From a virus: a DNA stretch of 45,162 bases. Shown here piece by piece: positions 26,356 to 35,009 of the stretch (its first letter is position 1; each line of letters begins with the position of its first letter). Under the pieces are notes generated by a model. That model had not been told where the DNA came from. It saw nothing but the letters and a program-made list of their open reading frames with translations, and ran no database searches. Location of the stretch: the IMG/VR virus record IMGVR_UViG_3300044609_001261, positions 1 to 45,162 of that record; one strand, given 5' to 3'. Position numbers and translations under genes: made by a program.

Positions 26356-27662
26356 TAAAACGTTGCTCCGCTAGGGACATTAGTTTGTTTAATTTCATTG
26401 CCACCAAATGAATCTCTTGTTAATGTAGCAATAGTTCTAAGTTCAGTTCTATTTAGGATGGTATGCTTAACTGAATGAACTATATATCTTCCACTAATTC
26501 TAGTATCTTCTTTAATTCTACCATCTTTACCTTTTTTGGGAGATGGTATCGAAATATTGATTACATATCCTGGCTGCAATTTTAAATCTCCTGGGATTGC
26601 TATTTCTAGTTTGTTATATTCTAAAAAGTAATATCTATAAATTGACTTTTCATAATTTTTATTTACTTCATCTACATGATTTAATTTTTCGATTTCATCA
26701 TTCGATAAATCTTTCCAGCCAAATGTAGATATTGTTGTTGGTCTATAGATTAATCTAGAGGGCTTTAATAATAATTCATTATCTTGAAATGGAGTCATCT
26801 TATTTAAATGACTCATATCTTTCCAGTATGTAGATGCATTTGTATTCCAATTTTGAAAATTTCTATTATTGATATCTACATATAAAGCATTATGTGCGAA
26901 TGCACCATTACGAAGATCATCCAGAATATCAAATGCTTTTGGAGAGGAGTAATTTAGTATTCTATAGTTGTTTAATTCTGTTTTAGATGCTTTAGTATTT
27001 CCCTGAACAAAAGTATATTTTGTTCTTTTATTTGGATATGCATCTGCGTCAAATAGTACATCTAGTGATTTGTAATTATATCCATCAACCGTCTCATAGA
27101 AAAGATATCCCACGGAGGATTTATTTTTTACAGGTACACTTCTTCTTGACATCCAAATTGCAGTATCAAACAATCTCCAATTTGGGACATACATATCAAA
27201 CGGATATAACGTTTCGTCTACATTTTTAAATTGTTTATCAGAAATTGATTTAATTTTTTCTTTCAAAAATACTTCTGCTTTTTTTCCATCAACTCTTTCA
27301 CGAATTCTGGTGTATTCATTATCCAAAACTTCTTTGCTGACTGCATGAATTACATATGCCTGATTTTTTTCTTGCATCACTCGACCATCAATCTTGTGAA
27401 TATAGAAATTTAAGGTGTAATTTGCAGCTAGTGTTGATAATACAAGTTGAATTTGCTCTCTTCCAATCAAAGGTAAAGTTTCAATTAAATTTTCCCCGAT
27501 ATCATTTATAACTAATTGACAGTATATACTCGACGAAATAATACTTTGATAGAAAGTAACTTCATGCACTAACTCTTTAATGTCAAGTTTACTTTGATTG
27601 GCATTTAGTGGGTATAGAAATACAGATTTTAGAGAAAAATCTCCAGTAAATTCTTGATTCAT
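26355..27662 (-). CDS. gp27: Baseplate hub protein, T4 gp27-like
   Basis: Predicted hub component that binds the gp5-like spike and joins the tail tube to the baseplate centre. The N-terminal part (FLYPLNANQSKLDIKELVHEV, then FYQSIISSSIYCQLVINDIG) is of the type seen in cyanophage hub proteins. The C-terminal part (ELRTIATLTRDSFG preceded by IPGDLKLQPGYVINISIP and SGRYIVHSVKH, about residues 355-420) has the loader-domain form shared by gp27, gpD and VgrG. Length is 435 aa against 391 for T4 gp27. The gene overlaps the stop of the 975-aa gene (TAATG) and its own stop overlaps the CP12-like start, so the operon is tightly coupled. Assignment rests on motifs, position and the adjacent gp5-like gene. 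Confidence 0.7.
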   Translation of the reverse strand: MNQEFTGDFSLKSVFLYPLNANQSKLDIKELVHEVTFYQSIISSSIYCQLVINDIGENLIETLPLIGREQIQLVLSTLAANYTLNFYIHKIDGRVMQEKNQAYVIHAVSKEVLDNEYTRIRERVDGKKAEVFLKEKIKSISDKQFKNVDETLYPFDMYVPNWRLFDTAIWMSRRSVPVKNKSSVGYLFYETVDGYNYKSLDVLFDADAYPNKRTKYTFVQGNTKASKTELNNYRILNYSSPKAFDILDDLRNGAFAHNALYVDINNRNFQNWNTNASTYWKDMSHLNKMTPFQDNELLLKPSRLIYRPTTISTFGWKDLSNDEIEKLNHVDEVNKNYEKSIYRYYFLEYNKLEIAIPGDLKLQPGYVINISIPSPKKGKDGRIKEDTRISGRYIVHSVKHTILNRTELRTIATLTRDSFGGNEIKQTNVPSGATF

Positions 27663-30589
27663 TAGAGTCTTGTCTTGAGGTTAAATGCTAGTGAACTATC
27701 TATTGAAGAATATGATCCTGCAGAATAGTCTGGAAATTCCATTGGAGTTATCAGGTTGGTGTTTGTTATTGTACTGGTTTCACCCATCATAATGTATGTA
27801 TCTGAATATGCAGTAACATCTTTAGCTGCTTGAAGATATTGCATACTGTCCTTTTCCATTTGTGCTCCATTAAATTTAGCTGGAGCATTTAGCATTTGAT
27901 ATAATTTTCCAAGACTTTCTGATACTTTAATTGGATCAAATGCTGGTTGCTGATCTTGAGTAGATTCTTCAGCAGGAGCCACCCTATCAGCTTCAACTGT
28001 TGGTGTTTGAGCTGCTGGAGATGTTGCTTGACCAGGAGTTCCACCTTTTCTCAGTAATGAAAACAATCCTTGAGTTAATGGATCAACCTTACCATTTAAA
28101 GTTTCTGCTAAATCTTTTTTTGTAGTGTGTTGTTCTAGGTGTAAATGTGCTCCACCAGATCTTCCTGCACCAGGAGTTTTTGGCACACCTCCACTCATTG
28201 CAATTACAGAATTAGGATTAAAATTTTGGCCCTCTTTTACCCAAGAAGGAATAGAACTTAAATGTGCAAGTCTAGCAATCTTTCCATCAGTTAATTTAAC
28301 ATCCATATATTGACCATATCCACCATTAGCTTCTTTTTCTACACTAGAAGTTCTACTAATTTTCATAAACTGTCCACCCAGCGTAAATGATAATGGAGTT
28401 CCAGACCCAAATGCAATATCTATTCCTTCATGTGCATGTTTTCGGAATGATTCTTTCTTGCCAAATTTACTAGTAATATCTCCTCTAGACACCAATCCAC
28501 CAGTTTGCATTTTAGCATATTTTGAAAATACTTGATTTCCATATGTAATTCTATTTTCATATCCACGATGTCCTGGCCCTTCTCCAGACCTTTCATATTG
28601 AGTTACAAATAAATGTGCAGCTTGCTTAACAGTTTTTGCACTTTTTAATGTTGATAAACTCAATCCGCCATCACCAGTTTCAAGTTCATACCAAACAAAT
28701 TGTAATTGTGCTTCTAAAGTTTCTGGATTCAATCCTTTACTTTGTGCAAATCGTACTAGCTTTGGCCAACGATCTCTAGGATCCCATTGAGCTATTCCTT
28801 TATGTCCAATACTATTTGTAATTGTTGGATCAATATTATGGCCAGCCTCTTGCATGAAGTTTCCAACTAACCCAGCGGCTTGTTCTGCAGTTAATCCTTT
28901 AGATTTCAAATAATTAAATGCCTTCTCTGCATTAGCACTTCCTACAAAATTTCCTGCAGTATCAATAGTTCCATCTGGTTTTTTATTGTTGTCCGTTTTT
29001 TTAGCATCATCTCCTTTACGAAAATCTAGATTAATAATATTGTTTAAAATGTCTGCAAGAATTTCACGAATACTATTGCCAGAATTATATCTTGCTTTCT
29101 TGGATTCTTCTGATGATTCTTTCTTTGCAATGATATTTAAAGTTTTATTTAAACCAAGTACCTTTTCAAGTTCTGAATTAGATGATTGTTTCTTTTGATC
29201 AATATTAAACCCACCTGTTGTTCCACCAATATCAGATGTAAATACATAGTTACTTGACCCAAATTCTCTTCGATAAGGTGATAATAAACTAGATGCATAT
29301 GGACGAATTGTTAATCCAATAGGTCCTAGAGAAGATATGACAGCATCAATTCCACCAATCATTGATGATGCAACTACTCCCATTGGAGCATTTAATATAG
29401 TTCCATCGTAAATTCTAGGCAGAGGAATAACTGCTTCTGGTCCTGCTTCACCAATAAGTGCTCTAGTTGGTTTTGTTACAATACCACCCACTGCAAGAGC
29501 AGGTTCTTTTGGTGCAGAAAATCCTTTAAAGAATCCATATAATTTATCTCCAACCCAATCACCAAGTAATCCACCAACAACAGCACCAAACGTAGCACCA
29601 GCAGCAGTACCAGCAAATGGAATGATACTTCCCAATGCTCCCATGACAATACCACCAAGCCATGCACCAATGCTAGATCCAATCAGCTTTACTGCAGCTT
29701 TATCTAATGGATCTCCAAAAATTAAGTTGAGTCCAAATCCAATAACAGGACCAATCAATGGAATTTTACTTAATGGTTTTGCTGCAGTTTTTATTGTATT
29801 TTTTACAAATTCTTTTGCTGAAGCAAATCCAATTTTAGATGCTACTTTTACTAAAAACTTTAATGCGTTCTTTCCAAATACTTTAAGTATAACTCGTTTA
29901 ATTCCAGCAGTTAATCCTTTGGAGTATGCAATATAGAGATTAGGATTTAATAATTTAAATATTCCTTCAATAGCTTCTTTGAATTTACCAGATCCTATAT
30001 TTGTAAATACCTTACCAATATTCTTACCATTCTTTAGAATCCATACAATGTCTTTTAATATCTGACCTGGAAATAATAACCTCTTGATGATAAAAAATCC
30101 ACCAATAGCTTTAAATACACCAAAGAATCTTTCTAAAAAACTACCTCCAAATAAAACACTATGCAATCCACCAAGAACACCTTCGACACCAACTCCAGCA
30201 ATAAAGTCAATCATCTTGAATATATTTTTCATTGCCTTAGCAATTTCACCAAGAGACTTTACATTCTCTGGCTGAGACATCCATTGAAGAATTTTATAAC
30301 CTGCAAAAAATTTGAACAAGTCATATAATTTCACTGACTGTTCTTTTATCTGACCTCTTACAGCACCCGAAACTGTATTAGACTTTTTTAATTCTTGACT
30401 TCTTTCTCTTTCTGATATTGCAGATCTATCAATTGAATCTTTTTGAATTTTGAAAAACTTTTTCTCTAAGTCAAAATTTTTCTTTTTCTGTAATACTAAA
30501 TTTTTGGCAACACCATGTACCGTCTTCAACTCCTTGAGACGAGTATTACCTATAATGGAAGCTGGTCTAACTGGTGTTAAATTTTCCAT
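27662..30589 (-). CDS. Tape-measure-like tail protein with lysozyme-like and M23 peptidase domains
   Basis: Residues 1-360 are helical and hydrophobic in parts (GYKILQWMSQP near 97; Gly/Ala-rich membrane-like stretch near 285-345). GGIVTKPTRALIGEAGPEAV at 368-387 is a motif of tape-measure C-termini. Residues about 550-690 resemble the phage tail lysozyme family (YLKSKGLTAEQAAGLVGNF, E581 in MQEAGH, KGIAQWD), which cuts glycan. Residues 703-840 form an M23 zinc peptidase with HEGID (H720, D724), LAHLS (H776) and HLH (815-817), expected to cut cross-links. A short motif SLGKLYQMLNAP is at 892-903. It probably sits in the tail lumen and opens the cell wall during DNA entry. It starts 2 bases after its paralogue and may serve as the tape measure. 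Confidence 0.75.
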   Translation of the reverse strand: MENLTPVRPASIIGNTRLKELKTVHGVAKNLVLQKKKNFDLEKKFFKIQKDSIDRSAISERERSQELKKSNTVSGAVRGQIKEQSVKLYDLFKFFAGYKILQWMSQPENVKSLGEIAKAMKNIFKMIDFIAGVGVEGVLGGLHSVLFGGSFLERFFGVFKAIGGFFIIKRLLFPGQILKDIVWILKNGKNIGKVFTNIGSGKFKEAIEGIFKLLNPNLYIAYSKGLTAGIKRVILKVFGKNALKFLVKVASKIGFASAKEFVKNTIKTAAKPLSKIPLIGPVIGFGLNLIFGDPLDKAAVKLIGSSIGAWLGGIVMGALGSIIPFAGTAAGATFGAVVGGLLGDWVGDKLYGFFKGFSAPKEPALAVGGIVTKPTRALIGEAGPEAVIPLPRIYDGTILNAPMGVVASSMIGGIDAVISSLGPIGLTIRPYASSLLSPYRREFGSSNYVFTSDIGGTTGGFNIDQKKQSSNSELEKVLGLNKTLNIIAKKESSEESKKARYNSGNSIREILADILNNIINLDFRKGDDAKKTDNNKKPDGTIDTAGNFVGSANAEKAFNYLKSKGLTAEQAAGLVGNFMQEAGHNIDPTITNSIGHKGIAQWDPRDRWPKLVRFAQSKGLNPETLEAQLQFVWYELETGDGGLSLSTLKSAKTVKQAAHLFVTQYERSGEGPGHRGYENRITYGNQVFSKYAKMQTGGLVSRGDITSKFGKKESFRKHAHEGIDIAFGSGTPLSFTLGGQFMKISRTSSVEKEANGGYGQYMDVKLTDGKIARLAHLSSIPSWVKEGQNFNPNSVIAMSGGVPKTPGAGRSGGAHLHLEQHTTKKDLAETLNGKVDPLTQGLFSLLRKGGTPGQATSPAAQTPTVEADRVAPAEESTQDQQPAFDPIKVSESLGKLYQMLNAPAKFNGAQMEKDSMQYLQAAKDVTAYSDTYIMMGETSTITNTNLITPMEFPDYSAGSYSSIDSSLAFNLKTRL

Positions 30590-30590
30590 T

Positions 30591-33260
30591 TTATGGTGCT
30601 ATCGGATAGTTAATTAATGGATTTGGTGGAGTTGTATTTCCAAGTGCCGCAGTCATTGGTTGTGAAGTTGTTTGAGTAATAGTTTTATTTGGTTGTCCCA
30701 ATGTAATAACATTACCACCAGTTTTGGATTGGCTTTTAGATTGACTTTGAAGTTGTAAATTTTCTTTTTGAACTCTCTGTAAATTTCCAGATGATTGTGA
30801 AACAGTCTGGGTTATTTTTGGTGGTGTTGCTGGCTTTGGTGTTGAAGTTAATTCTTGATTAGGTGAAGGAGCATTCAACATCTTGAATAATTTCCCAAGA
30901 CTTTCTGCAGCAGATGTTGCCATTTCTGCAGTAAATTCTGATGAAGTATTATTTTGATCTTGATTTGTCGTATCTGTAGCTGCAGTTGAAGATGTTTGCC
31001 CACTTACAGAGGGAGTAGCTTTACCTTTTGTCCATGCAATTGGTTCTACTTTTCCCCCAATTGTTCCATTCCAAGAACTTCCAATCTCCCAATGTAAGTG
31101 TGGACCAGTACTTCTTCCCCCACCATGTTGATGTCCACTAGAAGCAACTTGTTCTCCAGTTTTTATCAAATCTCCTTGTTTCTTGGCATACGAACTGACA
31201 TGACCAAACAATGAGAATATTCCATTATTACTTTTTAGAACAATATAATTTCCCCATCCACCAGGATTTTTATTAATCTCATGAACTTTCCCATCAAAAG
31301 GAGATAGTAATGGAGTTCCCACAGGCATTGGTAGATCTCTTGCTGTATACCCATGTTCAAGACCTCTACCCATCACAACTCCTTTAGAGTCTTCTGGAAC
31401 TGGTGCCCAACCACCGCCAAGTTTCAGAAACTTTCTAGTTGCCACTGGACCACCACTACCAAATCTAGGATATAATCCATAATTAATTTGATCGAGAACC
31501 TTTGGTCCTCCCATTCCATTAACTGCATTTTTATTCAACACATATTCGTTTGGTTCTAATAGTGCAGGAATCTTATCTCCGACTCCTTGGCCGGGAACCG
31601 CACCAGAGGTAGAAGATCGGTCAAATATTGGAGAGATGGAAGGGGCAGCAGATGGAGCCGCTGGAGCTGCTGGTGGAGCTGCTGGAGTGGCTGCTGGTCC
31701 AGGTGGAGTGGTAGCTGGGGGTACAGTGGCAGACTTATTCTGTTTACTTATCAAAGCACCCAATATATTTCCAAGTAATCCTTTGACAGTTGTATCTCTA
31801 CTAGCATTGAAATCTTCACCTTTCTGTTGATTTACATTGATCTCTTGTTTTCCAAATAATTCTGCAACATCTCCCATTCCAGACGTTACCATCTCACCAA
31901 CACCACCAACAAAGCCAGTCATTCCAGACACTAATCCAGGTGGCAATCCAAATCCAGATGCAATATTAGAAATCAAAGGTTTTATAAATTGACCAATTCC
32001 AGGAATTTTTCCTACAGTAGATGAAATTAATGCTAATATTCCAGCTCCAATAATCTTAAAAGGTAACGTCAATAACTTCATGAATTTAGGAATTACCTTA
32101 TTGGTAGCTGCCTTGAATCCATCAATTCCAAATGAACCCAATTTGTCTAATGGAAGGATTGCTTCTGGACCAGCCTCACCGACGATAGCTTCAGTTGGCT
32201 TTGTTACAATTCCACCCTTTGCTAACTTTGGAAGTTCTTCTTGAGACTTACTTCCTGTAAATAATGACTTGATAGATCCACCAATTTTTGCACCGATGTC
32301 AGTAGCAATATCTATTCCTGGGAATAGAGTTTTTAAAATATTTTTGCCAATATTTGATAGAGATTCTTTTGCCTTTTCTCCTAAATCTCCTTGCCCAGTT
32401 TTATCAGATTCTGCAGATGTTTCTGCTGGAGATTCTACTGGCTTTTTAGTATCTACTGATTGCTCAGCTTGACCTTGAAGTTCTTTTTGTCCACCAAGCA
32501 ATCCATTGGTTAAAACAGATTCTAGAAAATTTGGTAATAGATTAGTTAAAAATTTTACTGTCAGTGAAATTGCATTTGGAATGCTTGCAAAGACTGATGT
32601 TACATCCTCTATAGTTTTAAGTAGCCATTCTACTCCACCACCAATCCATCTGAAACTAAAAAACTCTGCAACCTTACCAACAAAATCAAATACCCCATTG
32701 ATTACCTTAGAAGTAACCGTAATGGTTTTCATTAATACATCAACACCAAATTCAGTGACTGCACTAATGAATTTAAATATCTTTGTGAATAAAGTTACAA
32801 AGTCCTGAATTTTTTTTGAGTTTGCTGGATTTGATGCCCACTGAAGAACTTTGTATCCAACAAAAAATTTCAAGAGATTCTTAAAGAATGCTCCAATCAT
32901 AGAAAGGTCAGACTTTGCCTTTTCTACAATAGAATTTGCATTTGATTTTTTTCCACCTCTTCCTCTACCTTCTTCTTGTAATCTTTCTCTTTCTCTAGAT
33001 TTTCTTCTTTGTTCTTCCTTTGCAAAGTTTAAAATTCTATCTCCAAGAAAACTATAATACTTTTTCTCGATGGCAAGTAAAGTTCCAAGGGTTTTTCTAA
33101 TCTGACCTAATTCTTCAATCTCTTTTTTGGCGATAATATTCCCAGACAATCTAATAGGTCTCCCCCCAGTAATAGCTGATGGATTTACTGGGGAAAGTCT
33201 TCTAGATCGGAGAGACTCAGCAAATGATTGCATTGATGTCTGGGTTTGTCTTTCTGCCAT
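30591..33260 (-). CDS. Tape-measure-like tail protein with M23 peptidase domain
   Basis: A paralogue of the next gene downstream. Residues 85-105 are very basic (RRKSRERERLQEEGRGRGGKK), followed by a helix with GYKVLQW near 135. GGIVTKPTEAIVGEAGPEAI at 349-368 is a tape-measure motif. A Pro/Ala-rich linker lies at 512-542. EPNEYVLNKNAVNGMGG (569-585) is another tape-measure-type motif. Residues about 628-740 form an M23 domain with HLHWE (721-725) and FGHVS (H687); the first ligand motif (HGYTARD from H636) is spaced unusually, so the metal site may be altered. SLGKLFKMLNAP at 788-799 is shared with the paralogue. It is the first gene after the gp26 frameshift extension (4-base gap), the usual place of the tape measure. 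Its ribosome site is weak, suggesting coupling. Confidence 0.75.
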   Translation of the reverse strand: MAERQTQTSMQSFAESLRSRRLSPVNPSAITGGRPIRLSGNIIAKKEIEELGQIRKTLGTLLAIEKKYYSFLGDRILNFAKEEQRRKSRERERLQEEGRGRGGKKSNANSIVEKAKSDLSMIGAFFKNLLKFFVGYKVLQWASNPANSKKIQDFVTLFTKIFKFISAVTEFGVDVLMKTITVTSKVINGVFDFVGKVAEFFSFRWIGGGVEWLLKTIEDVTSVFASIPNAISLTVKFLTNLLPNFLESVLTNGLLGGQKELQGQAEQSVDTKKPVESPAETSAESDKTGQGDLGEKAKESLSNIGKNILKTLFPGIDIATDIGAKIGGSIKSLFTGSKSQEELPKLAKGGIVTKPTEAIVGEAGPEAILPLDKLGSFGIDGFKAATNKVIPKFMKLLTLPFKIIGAGILALISSTVGKIPGIGQFIKPLISNIASGFGLPPGLVSGMTGFVGGVGEMVTSGMGDVAELFGKQEINVNQQKGEDFNASRDTTVKGLLGNILGALISKQNKSATVPPATTPPGPAATPAAPPAAPAAPSAAPSISPIFDRSSTSGAVPGQGVGDKIPALLEPNEYVLNKNAVNGMGGPKVLDQINYGLYPRFGSGGPVATRKFLKLGGGWAPVPEDSKGVVMGRGLEHGYTARDLPMPVGTPLLSPFDGKVHEINKNPGGWGNYIVLKSNNGIFSLFGHVSSYAKKQGDLIKTGEQVASSGHQHGGGRSTGPHLHWEIGSSWNGTIGGKVEPIAWTKGKATPSVSGQTSSTAATDTTNQDQNNTSSEFTAEMATSAAESLGKLFKMLNAPSPNQELTSTPKPATPPKITQTVSQSSGNLQRVQKENLQLQSQSKSQSKTGGNVITLGQPNKTITQTTSQPMTAALGNTTPPNPLINYPIAP

Positions 33261-33264
33261 TTAC

Positions 33265-33459
33265 TTACAACGATGTTGTTGTTTTATTTTTGAGATTCTC
33301 TTCTTCAATGTAATCTACCAACATTTGCACATATATTTCTCTTTCCCACGGAAGCATATTTTCAATTTCTGAAAGAGCCCACTTATGATGTTGAAGTAAT
33401 ATAAAATTAATTCTGAAGAAATTTTCTAGCGACTCATGTGCTAGGGCTATGCGAAAAAA
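33265..33459 (-). CDS. gp26 frameshift extension (tail-chaperone-like, start-less frame)
   Basis: A 62-codon frame in the -1 register relative to gp26, running from the slippery site to a TAA at 33265 and filling the gap before the next gene. It has no usable start before its conserved-looking core, so it can only be read by frameshifting. The encoded extension includes LLQHHKWALSEIENMLPWER and YVQMLVDYIEEEN; the W-x-L-x-E-I-E-x-M-L-P-W-E-R pattern resembles short phage tail-assembly proteins encoded just upstream of the tape measure. The fusion product would be 235 residues of gp26 plus 62, 297 aa in all. Predicted role is the longer form of a tail-assembly chaperone, parallel to lambda gpG-T. 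The frame and lengths are seen directly; the function is inferred. Confidence 0.75.
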   Translation of the reverse strand, partial: FFRIALAHESLENFFRINFILLQHHKWALSEIENMLPWEREIYVQMLVDYIEEENLKNKTTTSL

Positions 33460-33474
33460 GACGCAAGACCCTCC
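33426..33474 (-). promoter_or_regulatory. Programmed -1 ribosomal frameshift cassette in gp26
   Basis: On the minus strand in order: SD-like GGAGGG (33469-33474), 9 nt, slippery heptamer T TTT TTC in the gp26 frame (33453-33459), 8 nt, and a hairpin CTAGC / 9-nt loop / GCTAG (33426-33444). The gp26 stop codon (33447-33449) follows the heptamer by one codon. All three parts of a bacterial -1 frameshift signal of the dnaX type are present at usual spacing. Confidence 0.8.
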
Positions 33475-34157
33475 AATACAACATCACTTTCAACATTAGT
33501 TACTGGGTTAGTAACTTTAACCGTATGAGATAGCTTTGGCATAGTCTCAAAGAATTTTTGAATTAACAGAAACTGAGCCGTGTCTAAACTATCTAGAAAC
33601 TCATTGATTTCCTTTTTACTGAAACTCTTTGTTTCATATACATCTTCACCTTCTACAACTTGTTCAATACAAGATGCTGCAATTTCAAATACATCTTCAG
33701 TTTTTGCATTGGCAGTAAAGTTTGTTTTAACAAACATCTCCATGCTAGGATATTTCATTACAACAGAAATAGTATCATTCAATGAAATAATTCTGGAGTG
33801 ATCTTCAAATTTTTGAACTTTAATATCTTCAACATTGAGTTCAAGAGGAACTGTAGTTTCTCCATCATCTGGACATGTAATATTTAAATCAATCTGTTCT
33901 CCAACAGACTTTGCACGGATATTGAGAAACAAATACTCAATATCAAATACAGCAAGATCATCAACTTTAATTTTAGATATAATGCAGTTCTTCAGAATAG
34001 TCTTGACTGCATTGATCATTTGATTTTCATCTTCAGATTCCATAGCCATGAGAAGAACTTTCTCTTCTTTTACTAGGAATGGTCTGTATTTAATTAATTG
34101 ATCAGTTGATGGTAAACGCAATTCATACGTCGGAGTTACAATTTTTGGTAAAGGCAT
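33447..34157 (-). CDS. gp26: gp26-like baseplate hub/tail assembly protein
   Basis: 236-aa protein of the T4 gp26 type, recognised by MPLPKIVTPTYELRLPST and by YRPFLVKEEKVLLMAMESED near residues 25-44. In T4, gp26 belongs to the group of hub-assembly genes. The rest is acidic and mixed alpha/beta (DLNITCPDDGETTVPLELN near 106-124; KKEINEFLDSLDTAQFLLI near 180-198). The frame ends SFFA-stop, directly on a frameshift signal that adds 62 residues in a fraction of products. A late-promoter-like CTAAATA precedes it; no strong Shine-Dalgarno site is visible before ATG. The position between gp54 and the tape-measure-like genes fits the tail-chaperone position of other tailed phages. Confidence 0.85.
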   Translation of the reverse strand: MPLPKIVTPTYELRLPSTDQLIKYRPFLVKEEKVLLMAMESEDENQMINAVKTILKNCIISKIKVDDLAVFDIEYLFLNIRAKSVGEQIDLNITCPDDGETTVPLELNVEDIKVQKFEDHSRIISLNDTISVVMKYPSMEMFVKTNFTANAKTEDVFEIAASCIEQVVEGEDVYETKSFSKKEINEFLDSLDTAQFLLIQKFFETMPKLSHTVKVTNPVTNVESDVVLEGLASFFA

Positions 34158-34184
34158 AGTGAATACTATAATATAATCTAAAAT

Positions 34185-34191
34185 TATTTAG
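34185..34191 (-). promoter_or_regulatory. Possible late promoter for gp26
   Basis: CTAAATA on the minus strand overlaps the gp54 stop codon. It differs from TATAAATA at the first conserved positions, but spacing predicts a start on A at about 34179 with a 22-nt leader, like the better late promoters in the window. Confidence 0.4.
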
Positions 34192-35009
34192 GTGATGTCC
34201 GCCCAAGATGTTGTTATTTTAGTAGAGTTTTCTCCAGTCTGAGATGATGGTACTGCAAGTTCGTATTCAAAAGTAACCTGAACTTTTACTAATTGTGATG
34301 ATCCACTGGATAATGGTATTGACGATATTGTTGTTGGGAATGCATTTCTCAATCTAACTGAGTATGTTGCAAATGGTTTACCAAACCCAGAAATATACTT
34401 AAGTCCAGAGTCTGGAATAATTTGATCACTGCTATAAAAATTAGATTGAGAGTCTAATTGTATAGTTTTTAATCTAGTATTTTTTCTACTACTTCTATGT
34501 CTTTCAAGTTTAATTACAATTATATCACAACAATAATCATCTCTATATCTAGTTCTACCCAAATCAACACTTTGATTCATATTAATGTTTGTGTTTATGG
34601 TATTTGTACCTGATAATGAAACCCCAGTATAAATGTAATTGCCCCAGGAATCAAAAATTCTTCTAATTTCAGAATCTGCATCCAAAATAAATGAAATAGT
34701 AATCTCATTGTTTACAATTCCATATGCATATTTCATCGTAGGAGTATTTGTAATTCTATAATCTCCTGTAGAAATAGAATACCCAGGGATAGAACACTCA
34801 TCTGCATACACTCTCACAAGTCCTTGCATAAAAGATTCATCATTAGTATTTACATCTCCAGTCATGCCAAGGGTAAATAAATTTTTTAATAATTTACTGC
34901 TATTGACAAGTTCAAATTGAATATCATAAAAATTACTTAGAGAAAAACCATATCTCTCTACATATCCTCTAAATTCTTTAAAATTTTTAGGAATCGTATT
35001 AATACTCAT
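34188..35009 (-). CDS. gp54: gp54-like baseplate tail-tube initiator
   Basis: Predicted to cap the baseplate and start polymerisation of the tail tube. The protein is 273 aa (T4 gp54 is about 320) and has the layout of the tail-tube/gp54 family: an N-terminal helix and strand (FSLSNFYDIQFELV), a central domain (ADECSIPGYSISTGDYRITN, then NNEITISFILDADSEIRRIF) and a C-terminal part FGKPFATYSVRLRNAFPTTI followed by VQVTFEYELA, which matches the usual tube-protein end. It overlaps the upstream 187-aa gene by ATGA. Its partner gp48 is encoded nearby on the other strand. It could be confused with the tube protein gp19, but the length and place near gp48 favour gp54. Confidence 0.75.
   Translation of the reverse strand: MSINTIPKNFKEFRGYVERYGFSLSNFYDIQFELVNSSKLLKNLFTLGMTGDVNTNDESFMQGLVRVYADECSIPGYSISTGDYRITNTPTMKYAYGIVNNEITISFILDADSEIRRIFDSWGNYIYTGVSLSGTNTINTNINMNQSVDLGRTRYRDDYCCDIIVIKLERHRSSRKNTRLKTIQLDSQSNFYSSDQIIPDSGLKYISGFGKPFATYSVRLRNAFPTTISSIPLSSGSSQLVKVQVTFEYELAVPSSQTGENSTKITTSWADIT

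Noticed and set aside
31587-31830. Two plus-strand frames rich in Gly, Ala, Trp and Arg
   Set aside because: They are the antisense of the Pro/Ala-rich linker of the 889-aa protein.
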